Part shown: positions 50,404 to 58,539 of the stretch, piece after piece
Layout: every line of letters starts with the position of its first letter
Numbering within the stretch: the first letter of the stretch is position 1
From: Bacteriovorax sp. MedPE-SWde
GTDB taxonomy: Bacteria; Bdellovibrionota; Bacteriovoracia; Bacteriovoracales; Bacteriovoracaceae
DNA: 64,000 bases
Reading direction: 5' to 3'
Assembly (NCBI GenBank): GCA_001874305.1
Contig: MPCU01000002.1
Location: 310,001 to 374,000 of the forward strand
Translations under genes and position numbers: made by a program
The notes under the pieces: model-generated
Told to the model about the DNA's origin: nothing
The model's input: the letters and a program-made list of their open reading frames with translations, nothing else
Databases searched by the model: none

Positions 50404-50437
50404 TAATGGAGCGTACTTCTGACATATCGAACTTTTT
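50404..50437 (-). repeat. tRNA-end-like repeat copy 2
   Basis: On the minus strand: AGTTCGATATGTCAGAAGTA then CGCTCCATTAC. This is the most diverged copy; it keeps GTTCGATATGTC but has CGCTCCAT where others have CGGTCCACCAT. It follows the ORF6N gene. Confidence 0.5.
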
Positions 50438-50446
50438 TAGAATCGA

Positions 50447-50953
50447 CTAGTCTTTAAGACCAATTCTTTTTCTACCTTTATCATGGGAAGGTAATTTCTC
50501 TTCAAGATTGTCTAATCTTTCAAATACAATCTTAAACACTTTATTTGCGCCAGATTCAATACCATCCATACGGTCAGTCAACTCCTTCTCGAGCATCAAA
50601 AAGCTTCTTAGTTTAGTGAATATCATCATTATAGCAATGTTTACTAAAGCAGCTTGATCAGATTTCAAAACACTAGACAACATTGCAACACCATTCTCTG
50701 TAAAAACAAGTGGTTGCTTTCTCCTACCACCGTGGTCAGAACTTGATGTGCCAATTTGGCATTTCAAGTTTTCGTATTCTTCTACTGTCAGCTCAAACAT
50801 AAAATCTTCTGGAAATCGAATTAGGTTCCTTCTAACTTGCCTATTTAACTGACTTGTTTGGACACCGTAGAGCTTTGCTAAATCACTATCTAGCATTACC
50901 TTTTGACCACGAATCATATAAATCATTTCTTCGATATTTTGAATTTTAAACAT
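50447..50953 (-). CDS. ORF6N-domain protein (phage antirepressor type)
   Basis: The N-terminal ORF6N domain is clear: MIRGQKVMLDSDLAKLYGVQT, LNRQVRRNLIRFPEDFMFEL and QPLVFTENGVAMLSSVL (in part). A C-terminal helix-rich tail follows. The domain is typical of phage and mobile-element proteins and binds DNA. The start is ATG 50953 behind GGAG; the frame extends further but without a ribosome site. It supports a mobile origin of this strip. Confidence 0.85.
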   Translation of the reverse strand: MFKIQNIEEMIYMIRGQKVMLDSDLAKLYGVQTSQLNRQVRRNLIRFPEDFMFELTVEEYENLKCQIGTSSSDHGGRRKQPLVFTENGVAMLSSVLKSDQAALVNIAIMMIFTKLRSFLMLEKELTDRMDGIESGANKVFKIVFERLDNLEEKLPSHDKGRKRIGLKD

Positions 50954-51079
50954 ATTTACTCCAATTTCTAATCGAGAGATTAAATACATAATCAATTTCG
51001 ATATGAGTTTTATAAATATGTAAAATACCTGAGGTTATTTATTGATGAATTCAATATTTGATTTTAAAGACTAAAAAGA

Positions 51080-51113
51080 TGGTGGACCATAGTTTGGACA
51101 TATCGAACTTTTT
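51080..51113 (-). repeat. tRNA-end-like repeat copy 3
   Basis: On the minus strand: AGTTCGATATGTCCAAACTA then TGGTCCACCATCTTTTT. It keeps both GTTCGAT and GGTCCACCAT, and the T-rich run after CCAT as in the tRNA gene. It follows the GNAT gene directly. Confidence 0.65.
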
Positions 51114-51115
51114 GA

Positions 51116-51592
51116 CTAAAGCTCTAGTTCCATAGGAATACATTCCAGCATGATACCTCTTGTTGGTTCCTGGAATTCTGGGCCAGTTACTGTAAAGCCT
51201 GCTTTTTCGTAAAAAGGCTTTGCCGTTCGAGTTGCCATCAACTTCACTATTTTTATATTTTTTAAATCTTTAAAGTACTTAAGTGTTGAAAGTATCATCT
51301 CCCTACCTATTCCTTTTCCAATAACAAGTGGAGAGAGGTAAAACCCATATATCTCAGCTGTTGAATCATTGATGATACCTGAGTGGCAGAATCCTTGAAC
51401 TTTATCATTTTCTTCGTAAACAAGAACATGATCTTTTTTCATGGTCTTTACCCAATGTTCATGGCTATAAGCAAAAGAAGACCATCCAGCAACTTGATCA
51501 CTAGAATAATCTTTAGAACACACTTCGCGGATTGAAGCTATATGAGCTTCCCAAATTTCCTTCGTATCTTTTCCTTGAGCTAATCGAATCAT
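51116..51592 (-). CDS. GNAT-family N-acetyltransferase
   Basis: The 158-residue protein has the GNAT fold: IYGFYLSPLVIGKGIGREMI is the acetyl-CoA-binding R/QxxGxG/A segment, and MATRTAKPFYEKAGF is the typical motif B. The N-terminal part (IREVCSKDYSSDQVAGW) resembles GNATs annotated near mobile gene arrays. Substrate unknown. It lies in its own module between repeats 3 and 4. Confidence 0.85.
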   Translation of the reverse strand: MIRLAQGKDTKEIWEAHIASIREVCSKDYSSDQVAGWSSFAYSHEHWVKTMKKDHVLVYEENDKVQGFCHSGIINDSTAEIYGFYLSPLVIGKGIGREMILSTLKYFKDLKNIKIVKLMATRTAKPFYEKAGFTVTGPEFQEPTRGIMLECIPMELEL

Positions 51593-51679
51593 TGCTTATC
51601 CTAGATAATTCACCAACTAAAAGTTCGATGACCACTGTTCGCTATGATTGTAATATATTGAATTTAAAAAGAAAATAAA

Positions 51680-51711
51680 TGGTGGACCGTGCTTTCGACA
51701 TATCGAACCTT
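51680..51711 (-). repeat. tRNA-end-like repeat copy 4
   Basis: On the minus strand: GGTTCGATATGTCGAAAGCA then CGGTCCACCATTTAT. It is closest to the tRNA gene: GGTTCGAT and CGGTCCACCATTT are both identical to the tRNA, with 12 rather than 7 bases between them. The inner part TTCGATATGTCGAA is a palindrome. No gene directly abuts it on the left except the GNAT gene's upstream region. Confidence 0.65.
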
Positions 51712-51880
51712 TATAACCAACATTCAATAACTTGACCTACCTTTGCTAGTGTAAAAATATTTAACACCCCAAGTATATATTTCTAACACCACCACCCTAC
51801 TCACAAAAATTAGTAATATATGAACATATTAAATTTAAAAATCATTACTATTTTATTGAATGATTATATTTAGGAGAAAA

Positions 51881-52315
51881 ATGAAAACTTTAGTCTTTGC
51901 TCTTTTTATTAGTTTAATTGGAAGTACAAGCGCCGATAGTGGTGATTTAGAAATGCGCTTTGACTCTTCTAAGCTTACTTACGATATTAAAAAGGTAGAA
52001 ACTGCAGATAGAACTCAAAGCAAATTTAAGCTAGTAAATATTAGATTTGACGGGTTAAAGGTAGACGAGGATGAAGTTCACTCAACCGCTGAATTTATTT
52101 GTAAAAATCAATTAAATGCTCACTCTCTTGATATGGAAGGTGAGGTTGATTATGCAGAGAATGGCACAATTGTTTACGTCATTGATTTAGATAGTGACGC
52201 CAAAAACAAAGTCCCAATGGTCTATAAAGCTCATTCTGATTTACTGACATTAACACTGAAGTCTGTGACTTGCTCTATGAGGATCTATCAGAGTCTAGAT
52301 GAGTTTCAACTATAA
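51881..52315 (+). CDS. Small exported protein (144 aa)
   Basis: The start is ATG 51881 behind AGGAG. The signal peptide ends STSA (residue 17-18). The mature protein is acidic and beta-rich, with two Cys (FICKN and VTCSM) that may pair. It has a periodic strand pattern resembling YceI-like or lipocalin proteins, but the family is not assigned. A strong terminator lies 49 bases downstream. Confidence 0.7.
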   Translation: MKTLVFALFISLIGSTSADSGDLEMRFDSSKLTYDIKKVETADRTQSKFKLVNIRFDGLKVDEDEVHSTAEFICKNQLNAHSLDMEGEVDYAENGTIVYVIDLDSDAKNKVPMVYKAHSDLLTLTLKSVTCSMRIYQSLDEFQL

Positions 52316-52363
52316 TCATCTAAGTAATAGAACAATTTCTGTAAATATTTACAATAAGATTAT

Positions 52364-52388
52364 GAGCACCAATTGGTGCTCTTTTTTT
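52364..52388 (+). terminator. Rho-independent terminator
   Basis: GAGCACC/GGTGCTC (52364-52381) with an AATT loop is followed by seven T. It terminates the exported-protein gene and separates it from the convergent tRNA gene. Confidence 0.92.
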
Positions 52389-52419
52389 ATGTCAATTCTA
52401 GATTGAAAGTTTAGAAAAA

Positions 52420-52495
52420 TGGTGGACCGAACAGGGATCGAACCTGCGACCTCAACGCTGCCAGCGTCGCGCTCTCCCAACTGAGCTACCGGCCC
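52420..52495 (-). tRNA. tRNA-Ala (anticodon GGC)
   Basis: The 76-base minus-strand gene folds as a cloverleaf: acceptor GGGCCGG/TCGGTCC, D arm GCTC/GAGC, anticodon stem CGACG/CGTTG around loop CTGGCAG, and T arm GCAGG/CCTGT around TTCGATC. The anticodon GGC reads GCC and GCU alanine codons. The CCA end is encoded. A T-rich run follows the 3' end. Its 3' part is the sequence echoed by the four repeats at 50031-51711, so it may be an integration site. Confidence 0.95.
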
Positions 52496-52552
52496 ACACT
52501 TAGTGAGGTTTAAATTTACTAACTTTTCAGATTATTGGCAAGAAAAAGGTTT

Positions 52553-53875
52553 CTAGCGCTTTGCAACAGTATCCCACTTTTTAAAGTGTATTCTGAATTC
52601 TGTGCCGGTTTCCCCTTTAATGGATGATGAGACATCAATATGAGCATCATACTTATCAATGAACATCTTGAGGATTGGTAGGCCAAATCCAGTACCAGGC
52701 TCTCCTACTGTTCCAGAACGTGAAGTACTTATAGAAGGGTCAAAAATATTCTTTAAAATGTCGTCAGGAATCCCCATTCCTGTATCTCGTATTGAAAAGC
52801 TTACGCTGTCATCGAGATCTGTTATACATATACGTATCTCAGAATGAGGATGAGAGAACTTAATTGCATTGGTTAAAAGGTTATTCATAACACTATTAAC
52901 TAATGAGATAGGCTCACAAGATATTGAGATATCTTCTTCAAAGTCTGTTACTAAGTTTATTTTTACTTCTTTTTCATCAGCATGCTTTTGTAAGAGATCT
53001 ATTGATTTATTAACAGATTCACGAATTAGAACTGGAGACAAATGAATATTAATTTTTCCAGATTTCGTTGCTGTATATCCCCTAACACCATCTACGATCG
53101 TTTTCATTTGTTCTACTGAATTCATTACTTTGCTATGGCAACGAATAGCTTCCACATCTTCTAGATCACAAGAGTCTAGTTTTTTTCCAAAGCCGTAGGC
53201 AACATGGATATGGTTAGCTAGGTCGTGACTTAAAATAGATAGTAGTGCCGCATTTGATTCACTTAACTCGAGAAGGTCTTGGTTCTTCTTTTCTAATTCT
53301 TTTAAGGTATCTGTTTCCTCTTTAGAGATATATCTACCTCCCACATGTCCAACAACAATAGATAGAATAATTGTAAGAATGTTAACAGCATATCGGTCCG
53401 CCATATTAAACTGATCACCGGATATAGGATAGAATTCAGGTCCAATATGGGAACCAAGGCCAATGCCACCACAAATAAATAACATGAGAACTGCGTGTTC
53501 TTTTTTCAAAATAAAATATGAGAGTAATGCGATAAGTGGAAACCACATTAAATTAGATTGCATATGAGATGGTGCTAAATAGTGTTGTCCTCCTGCCACA
53601 AGAACAGCAGATATCAAGAATCCAGATGCTGCCAAAGAATAATAACCGCTAAACTTATAAAGCAATAGAGAGCCCAACATGATAATGGCCCCTGCAACGT
53701 TTATAGCACCGGAGTATATCTTCCCACCAAGAAAGTGTGAGATCGTAAATACAACAATAGAGAATAAAGCAATAAGACAAAAGCTAATAAACAGCTTTCT
53801 CTTTCTTAGCTCGAATAAATCTAGCCTCTTTGACAAGCTCTTGCTTGGCAAAAAATAATTGATTAACTGGTCCAA
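52553..53875 (-). CDS. Orphan membrane histidine kinase
   Basis: Six or so transmembrane helices (residues 25-190) are followed by a short coiled coil, a HisKA domain with the phospho-acceptor His in LSHDLANHIH, and a HATPase with N-box NNLLTNAIKFS, G1 DTGMGIP and G2 GTGFGLPIL. The lid segment TSRSGTVGEPGTGFG resembles that of the kinase at 13403. The start is probably TTG 53875, five bases behind GGGAG; TTG 53887 is the open-frame alternative without a ribosome site. No response regulator is adjacent. Confidence 0.88.
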   Translation of the reverse strand: MDQLINYFLPSKSLSKRLDLFELRKRKLFISFCLIALFSIVVFTISHFLGGKIYSGAINVAGAIIMLGSLLLYKFSGYYSLAASGFLISAVLVAGGQHYLAPSHMQSNLMWFPLIALLSYFILKKEHAVLMLFICGGIGLGSHIGPEFYPISGDQFNMADRYAVNILTIILSIVVGHVGGRYISKEETDTLKELEKKNQDLLELSESNAALLSILSHDLANHIHVAYGFGKKLDSCDLEDVEAIRCHSKVMNSVEQMKTIVDGVRGYTATKSGKINIHLSPVLIRESVNKSIDLLQKHADEKEVKINLVTDFEEDISISCEPISLVNSVMNNLLTNAIKFSHPHSEIRICITDLDDSVSFSIRDTGMGIPDDILKNIFDPSISTSRSGTVGEPGTGFGLPILKMFIDKYDAHIDVSSSIKGETGTEFRIHFKKWDTVAKR

Positions 53876-53990
53876 ATTTTCTCCCAATCTACATATCGGA
53901 GTTAATCGCTATATTATTTAACAAAAACAGAACTAATACCAGTAAATTCAGAACGTTACAAACCTGTTCACTTATGTTATATTACAACTT

Positions 53991-54407
53991 ATGAAAACTA
54001 TTCTCTTCTTATGCACAGGTAATTCATGTAGATCTCAAATGGCCCATGGACTTTGCGAAGAACTTTATCCCGATAAGTTTAAGGCTTACTCAGCAGGGAT
54101 AAAGAAGCACGGTCTAAATCCTCTAGCTGTAGAAGTTATGAGTGAAATCGAAATAGATATCTCTAATAATAAATCAGAACTCATTGATGAACTCGACATT
54201 GATACATTTGATTACGTTATAACTGTTTGCTCAAGTGCACACGAAACGTGCCCTATTTTCCCTGGAGGGAAGACAATTCATTTTGGCTTTGATGATCCAC
54301 CTTCTTTAAGTAAGGGATTACCAAAAGAAGATGCACTACCAATCTATCGCAGAGTTCGCGATGAGATAAAATTATTCATCGAAAATATCGACGAACATAT
54401 TTCTTAG
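53991..54407 (+). CDS. arsC: Arsenate reductase, thioredoxin-coupled type (LMW-PTP family)
   Basis: The P-loop LCTGNSCRS has C8 as nucleophile, and C80 and C87 (VCSSAHETCP) form the redox relay, as in thioredoxin-dependent ArsC. The 138-residue length is normal. It reduces arsenate to arsenite. No arsB, arsR or acr3 is adjacent, so the resistance cluster is elsewhere or absent. TATATT (53978-53983) ends seven bases before the ATG and GTTACA is 17 bases further up, so the transcript is probably leaderless. Confidence 0.9.
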   Translation: MKTILFLCTGNSCRSQMAHGLCEELYPDKFKAYSAGIKKHGLNPLAVEVMSEIEIDISNNKSELIDELDIDTFDYVITVCSSAHETCPIFPGGKTIHFGFDDPPSLSKGLPKEDALPIYRRVRDEIKLFIENIDEHIS

Positions 54408-54847
54408 TCACAAAATTGTGCTGGTTGAATATCATTCGTTGGCTGACACATACCAGACCAAACACCTGAGTCATAACTCGCGTAACCGTAGAACCAATGA
54501 ACTGTATCTGTATTCTTAATAGTTACTTCATTTGGATACTTCTCAGCTAGAACACCGTTGATTGAAAAACACCAACCATGACTTCTCAGTTTTGTATCCG
54601 AGATTACTTCCATTGCGTCTAGGCTCATTGGAGAATTATAGATACTTGCCACATGTGCAACCGAACCTTCAAAAGGAACTGAAAACTTTTTAAAACTTTC
54701 AACTGTAAACTCTCCTGCACTAATTTCACCATTAAATGAAAGAGACTCTTTTAAAAGAGGTGTTTTTGAACAGGCACCAGATACAACGATTTGGGCAGCA
54801 TATGTAATTTGTGACACGCACAATAAAGTAAGTAATATAGATTTCAT
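54404..54847 (-). CDS. Small exported protein (147 aa)
   Basis: The start is ATG 54847, behind AGGAG, and begins a signal peptide that ends TYA (residue 17). Cys residues occur in GACSKT, GWCFSING, GMCQPT and FCD, suggesting disulfides. The segment HGWCFSINGVLAEKYPNEV resembles DUF4430-type domains, but this is not certain. Its last four bases overlap arsC in convergent orientation. Confidence 0.65.
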   Translation of the reverse strand: MKSILLTLLCVSQITYAAQIVVSGACSKTPLLKESLSFNGEISAGEFTVESFKKFSVPFEGSVAHVASIYNSPMSLDAMEVISDTKLRSHGWCFSINGVLAEKYPNEVTIKNTDTVHWFYGYASYDSGVWSGMCQPTNDIQPAQFCD

Positions 54848-55007
54848 AGAATTCTCCTTTTGAGCTTTGTACTTGTTCAGTAAGAAGCTGACAATAAGAC
54901 ATAGAATTAATGTCATATTTTCATAGGGATAGGGCCATAACTTCCTAATAATGCTAGAATTTACTTAGTGACGAGATTTCTATATAGTACAAAAAAAGGA
55001 AAAAAAT

Positions 55008-56369
55008 ATGTCAGTATACGTAAATAGAACACTAAATATGAAAAAGATCAAGGCCATTGGTTTTGATATGGACTACACACTAGTTAGATATAAAACAGAA
55101 GCATTTGAAAAGTTTGTTCACAAACTAGTTATTGAAAAACTAATTGAACTCAAGAACTACCCCAAAGAACTCTTAGACCTTCCATTCGATTTTGATCTTG
55201 TTATTCAAGGTCTTGTAATCGATAAGCCCAAAGGAAATCTTCTACAAGTAAGTAGGTTTGATAAGGTTAAGATCGCTCATCATGGTTCAAAACCAATGAA
55301 CTATAAAGACCAACAAGAAATTTATAAGAATAAAGTTATTGATCTCAATACTTCAAACTTTCAAAGTTTAGATACTAACTTTTCAGTTTCTAACGGAATC
55401 CTCTACACACAACTTGTAGATATGAAAGACGAAGGTGCAGACCTTCCAGATTATATGCAACTAGCTGACGACATTAAGTTTGCAATTGATGTTGCACACT
55501 CTGATGGCTCTCTTAAAGGTCATGCTTTAGACAATCTTGATAAGTTTATTGTTCAAGATCCAGAAGTTGCAAAGTTACTTGAAAGGTTTAAGCGCTTTGG
55601 GAAAAAGTTAATCTTAGCAACAAACTCTGAATGGTGGTGGACTAAGAAATTGATGGAGTACTCAATAGAGCCGTTTCTAGAAGAACATGAAAGCTGGATG
55701 GATCTATTTGATATTTCAATTTGTCTCTGTTGTAAGCCAAGATTCTTTACAACTAAGAATATGTTTTTAAAGATCGATCCAGAAACAGGACTTATGAGTA
55801 ATGCTGAAGGAAAGCTCACTAATGGTATTTACCAAGGTGGTTGGGCCGGTAAACTACAAGATGATCTAGGTCTTGATGGCGAAGAAATTCTTTATTTAGG
55901 TGACCATATCTTTGGTGATGTTCTTACATTAAAGAAGACTTTTAACTGGAGAACTGCACTTGTGCTTGATCCTTTAGAACATGAAATTAGTGCAATAACA
56001 AAATCAAAAGCGATTCAAGAAGAAATTGATAAGCTTATGGCAAAGAAACAAAGTCATGAGTACAACCTCAATCACATAGAGCTTAGAAAGCATGAAGAGC
56101 CAGAGAATTTTAAGAAAGAAGATTTAAATAAGATCTATGCTGAAATTGATAAGGTTGATCAACAAATCTCTGAGTTCCTAGAGGACTATAAGAAGTTCTT
56201 TAATCCTTACTGGGGAGAAATGATGAGAGCAGGACAAGAAGAATCTCGTTTTGCTGATCAAGTTGAGAAGTATGCATGTATCTACATGACTAAAGTTACA
56301 GACCTTCTTGAATACACTCCGAAAACTTACTTTAGACCAATGAAGAGAATTCTAGCGCACGAGAACTAA
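55008..56369 (+). CDS. HAD-IG family 5'-nucleotidase
   Basis: This 453-residue HAD hydrolase matches the HAD-IG (cytosolic purine 5'-nucleotidase, NT5C2-like) family: motif I GFDMDYTLVRY (D20, D22), motif II ILATNSEWWWTKKLMEY (in part) and motif IV EILYLGDHIFGDVL. A Lys/Glu coiled-coil insert lies near residues 330-390. It dephosphorylates nucleoside monophosphates. The family is common in eukaryotes and in Bdellovibrio-like bacteria, where it may help use prey nucleotides. AAAGGAAAAAAAT precedes the ATG. The end overlaps the convergent deacetylase by four bases. Confidence 0.9.
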   Translation: MSVYVNRTLNMKKIKAIGFDMDYTLVRYKTEAFEKFVHKLVIEKLIELKNYPKELLDLPFDFDLVIQGLVIDKPKGNLLQVSRFDKVKIAHHGSKPMNYKDQQEIYKNKVIDLNTSNFQSLDTNFSVSNGILYTQLVDMKDEGADLPDYMQLADDIKFAIDVAHSDGSLKGHALDNLDKFIVQDPEVAKLLERFKRFGKKLILATNSEWWWTKKLMEYSIEPFLEEHESWMDLFDISICLCCKPRFFTTKNMFLKIDPETGLMSNAEGKLTNGIYQGGWAGKLQDDLGLDGEEILYLGDHIFGDVLTLKKTFNWRTALVLDPLEHEISAITKSKAIQEEIDKLMAKKQSHEYNLNHIELRKHEEPENFKKEDLNKIYAEIDKVDQQISEFLEDYKKFFNPYWGEMMRAGQEESRFADQVEKYACIYMTKVTDLLEYTPKTYFRPMKRILAHEN

Positions 56370-57355
56370 ACTCGTGCGACTCCTTGGTCGTCCAAAGAAT
56401 AGTCTAGAAATTGAGTAAATATCTCGTGAACATATTTACCATAACCTCCGGCCATAACCCAGGCCTGAGGTATTCCTCTATCTTTTAATAAATTATATGT
56501 AATCTTATCTCGCTCAAGAACTTCTTCTTTAGTGAGCTGAATTAATGAAGCACTCTCTAGCTCATCCTTTTCATAGACATCTGCCCCATGAACGACGATA
56601 GCAAAGTCTTCTCTTGGGTTAAAGTCCTCTAGCCCCTTTTTTAAAAGCGATAAGTAATCATCATCTCTTTCTACTTCTATATCAAACGAACTAGGAATAT
56701 AGCTTGGGTCATTCTTATCCTCTTTATCAAGAGGCCATCCACCTTTCATATGAATTGAAAAAGAGCGTATTGAATCATCAGAATATGTCATTTGTGCAGT
56801 TCCATCACCTTTATGGGCATCCATATCAATAATTACTGCATTTTTGATTTTACCATTTTGCTGTAAATATTTAATGGCCGTCACCATATCGTTAAACATA
56901 CAAAATCCACCAGGTCGAAAACTCATCGCGTGGTGCATACCACCACCTAGGTGATAACTAAATCCACTATCCATTGCAGATTCACAGGCAAGGATCGTTC
57001 CGTTTATATGTGAAAGTGCTTTCTTAACAAAGTCTGATAAAGGCAAAGTTGCACAAGATGGATCATAGCGATTATAACTTCCATCATCTTTTATAAGTTC
57101 ATACGTATCTAAGACGACTTGATCCGGATTATTTTCAACCTTCTCGCAGTACTCTTTGGAATGAGCTAGTTTTAGTATTTCGCCACCAAATTTAGAGAAT
57201 AAAGCTTCATCTGTTGCTTGAACTCCATACTTTTGACTTATATATGCAAAAGGCTTTTCTACCCTCTCATTTAACATTGGAATACCAATTCCATACTCTT
57301 TGTAGTGTTGAAGTGAGCAAGGATTATATATAACAAGATTTCTCTTTCCACTCAT
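56366..57355 (-). CDS. Histone deacetylase-family protein
   Basis: The 329-residue arginase-like deacetylase has GGGMHHAM (H141, H142), the zinc ligands D179 and H181 in IDMDAHKGDGT, D259 in HGADVYEKD and Y305 in GGYGKY. All catalytic positions of class I/II HDACs and AcuC are present. It probably removes acetyl groups from lysine or small acetylated amines. A histone gene lies 46 kb away in this window, but no evidence links them. AGGA precedes the ATG. Confidence 0.9.
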   Translation of the reverse strand: MSGKRNLVIYNPCSLQHYKEYGIGIPMLNERVEKPFAYISQKYGVQATDEALFSKFGGEILKLAHSKEYCEKVENNPDQVVLDTYELIKDDGSYNRYDPSCATLPLSDFVKKALSHINGTILACESAMDSGFSYHLGGGMHHAMSFRPGGFCMFNDMVTAIKYLQQNGKIKNAVIIDMDAHKGDGTAQMTYSDDSIRSFSIHMKGGWPLDKEDKNDPSYIPSSFDIEVERDDDYLSLLKKGLEDFNPREDFAIVVHGADVYEKDELESASLIQLTKEEVLERDKITYNLLKDRGIPQAWVMAGGYGKYVHEIFTQFLDYSLDDQGVARV

Positions 57356-57373
57356 AAACTTTATTCCTATAAT
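57345..57373 (+). promoter_or_regulatory. Promoter of the 57380 gene; leaderless
   Basis: TATAAT (57368-57373) stands exactly six bases before the ATG, and TTTCCA (57345-57350) is 17 bases upstream of it. The transcription start would be the A of the ATG. It overlaps the leader of the divergent deacetylase gene. Confidence 0.6.
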
Positions 57374-57379
57374 TTTTGT

Positions 57380-58432
57380 ATGAGAAAATTTCTAATACTA
57401 TTATTTGTATCGTCATCTGTATTGGCCGCCAAGAAGATTCGTAGTGAAATTGACCGCTATATCCTTTTAAAAGATAGGCAAATTGTTGAAACCTCGATTC
57501 TTCATGACCAACATGACAGCTTCTTTAGTCTCGATCTTAATATTTCATCTGGTTTAAAAGAGCTCCTTGCAGATATTGGTGACTCAACAACATCAACGAA
57601 CACAGCAGCAAAGACACTTGCAGTTAACGAGATTCTAAGCAAGAACGTAAATACGGAAAGACAGGCGATTGTAGACCTTGAAGTGGGAGCACCACTACCT
57701 TACTTTACTTACAACCATCTGCGATTCCTTCCTTCCCTTTACTATAGTATAAATATTGGTGCATCAATCTCAGTCAATAACCAGAGCGATCCACTGGCCC
57801 CTCTAGCGCAAATCTATGTTCAAAAAACAACGAATATTGGGATTAGCTCGAAAATAAAGAGAACTAATAAAAAAGGTGAGACCTATGGGTTCTCTCTCTA
57901 TCAAAGGTCTAGAGCAGACCTTAGTGTTTCTAGAAATGCGACAGATGTAGTTTCTAACGATGACCTCATTAACCTTGATGAGCTCAAGCAAGAAGAGAAA
58001 ATCTACGCTTTAGACGTATCCTTTAATAAGAAAAAGCCTGACTATAGATACTTAATTGAAGTTAGAGACCTTAAGCTGATGGATGCAGGAAGTGAAGTCA
58101 GTGCAAAAATTGGAAGAACTCCAATGTTTCATGGTCGCTATGAAAAAGATCACTCATTGAGTAAGACCAAGTTTTCAACATTTGCAGGTTTTCACTACAG
58201 AGAAAAGTATAGTTTATTTGAGGCCATCTATATTGGAGCAAAACTTAGGCTTAGGGATAAGTCTCCAGCACTTCTTACTTTTAAAGTAGATAACCAAGCA
58301 ATCGCATTTAACGGTGGTCTTAGCTTTGATAGATTTAGATTCCACTATGGTCTAAAAACACCATATAGAAATCCACAGGATGACATGTGGGTTTCGGCCA
58401 CTCACCAAATATCTATGCGATTCCCTTTCTAA
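57380..58432 (+). CDS. Exported outer-membrane barrel-like protein (350 aa)
   Basis: A signal peptide ends VLAA (residue 17). The mature protein consists of repeated amphipathic strands (YYSINIGASISV, RDLKLMDAGSEVS) and ends HQISMRFPF, a terminal Phe typical of outer-membrane barrels. The family is not recognised. There is no Shine-Dalgarno sequence. It is divergent from the deacetylase. Confidence 0.72.
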   Translation: MRKFLILLFVSSSVLAAKKIRSEIDRYILLKDRQIVETSILHDQHDSFFSLDLNISSGLKELLADIGDSTTSTNTAAKTLAVNEILSKNVNTERQAIVDLEVGAPLPYFTYNHLRFLPSLYYSINIGASISVNNQSDPLAPLAQIYVQKTTNIGISSKIKRTNKKGETYGFSLYQRSRADLSVSRNATDVVSNDDLINLDELKQEEKIYALDVSFNKKKPDYRYLIEVRDLKLMDAGSEVSAKIGRTPMFHGRYEKDHSLSKTKFSTFAGFHYREKYSLFEAIYIGAKLRLRDKSPALLTFKVDNQAIAFNGGLSFDRFRFHYGLKTPYRNPQDDMWVSATHQISMRFPF

Positions 58433-58539
58433 CAAAATTTTAGTTAGTTAAATCGTATATTTTCTGTAATAATTACAAAATCTGATGATGAAAATGGCTC
58501 AATGCGCTATAACATCTATGAGAAATAGTAAGGAATCTT

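Noticed and set aside
50031-51711. Integron attC sites
   Set aside because: The cassette-like layout suggested an integron, but the repeats lack the GTTRRRY/RYYYAAC core sites and the long imperfect hairpin of attC, are only about 35 bases long, and no integron integrase is present.
56366-57355. Functional pair of HDAC-like deacetylase with the tailed histone
   Set aside because: The two genes are 46 kb apart, in unrelated contexts. HDAC-family proteins in bacteria usually act on small acetylated compounds, so a link is speculation only.
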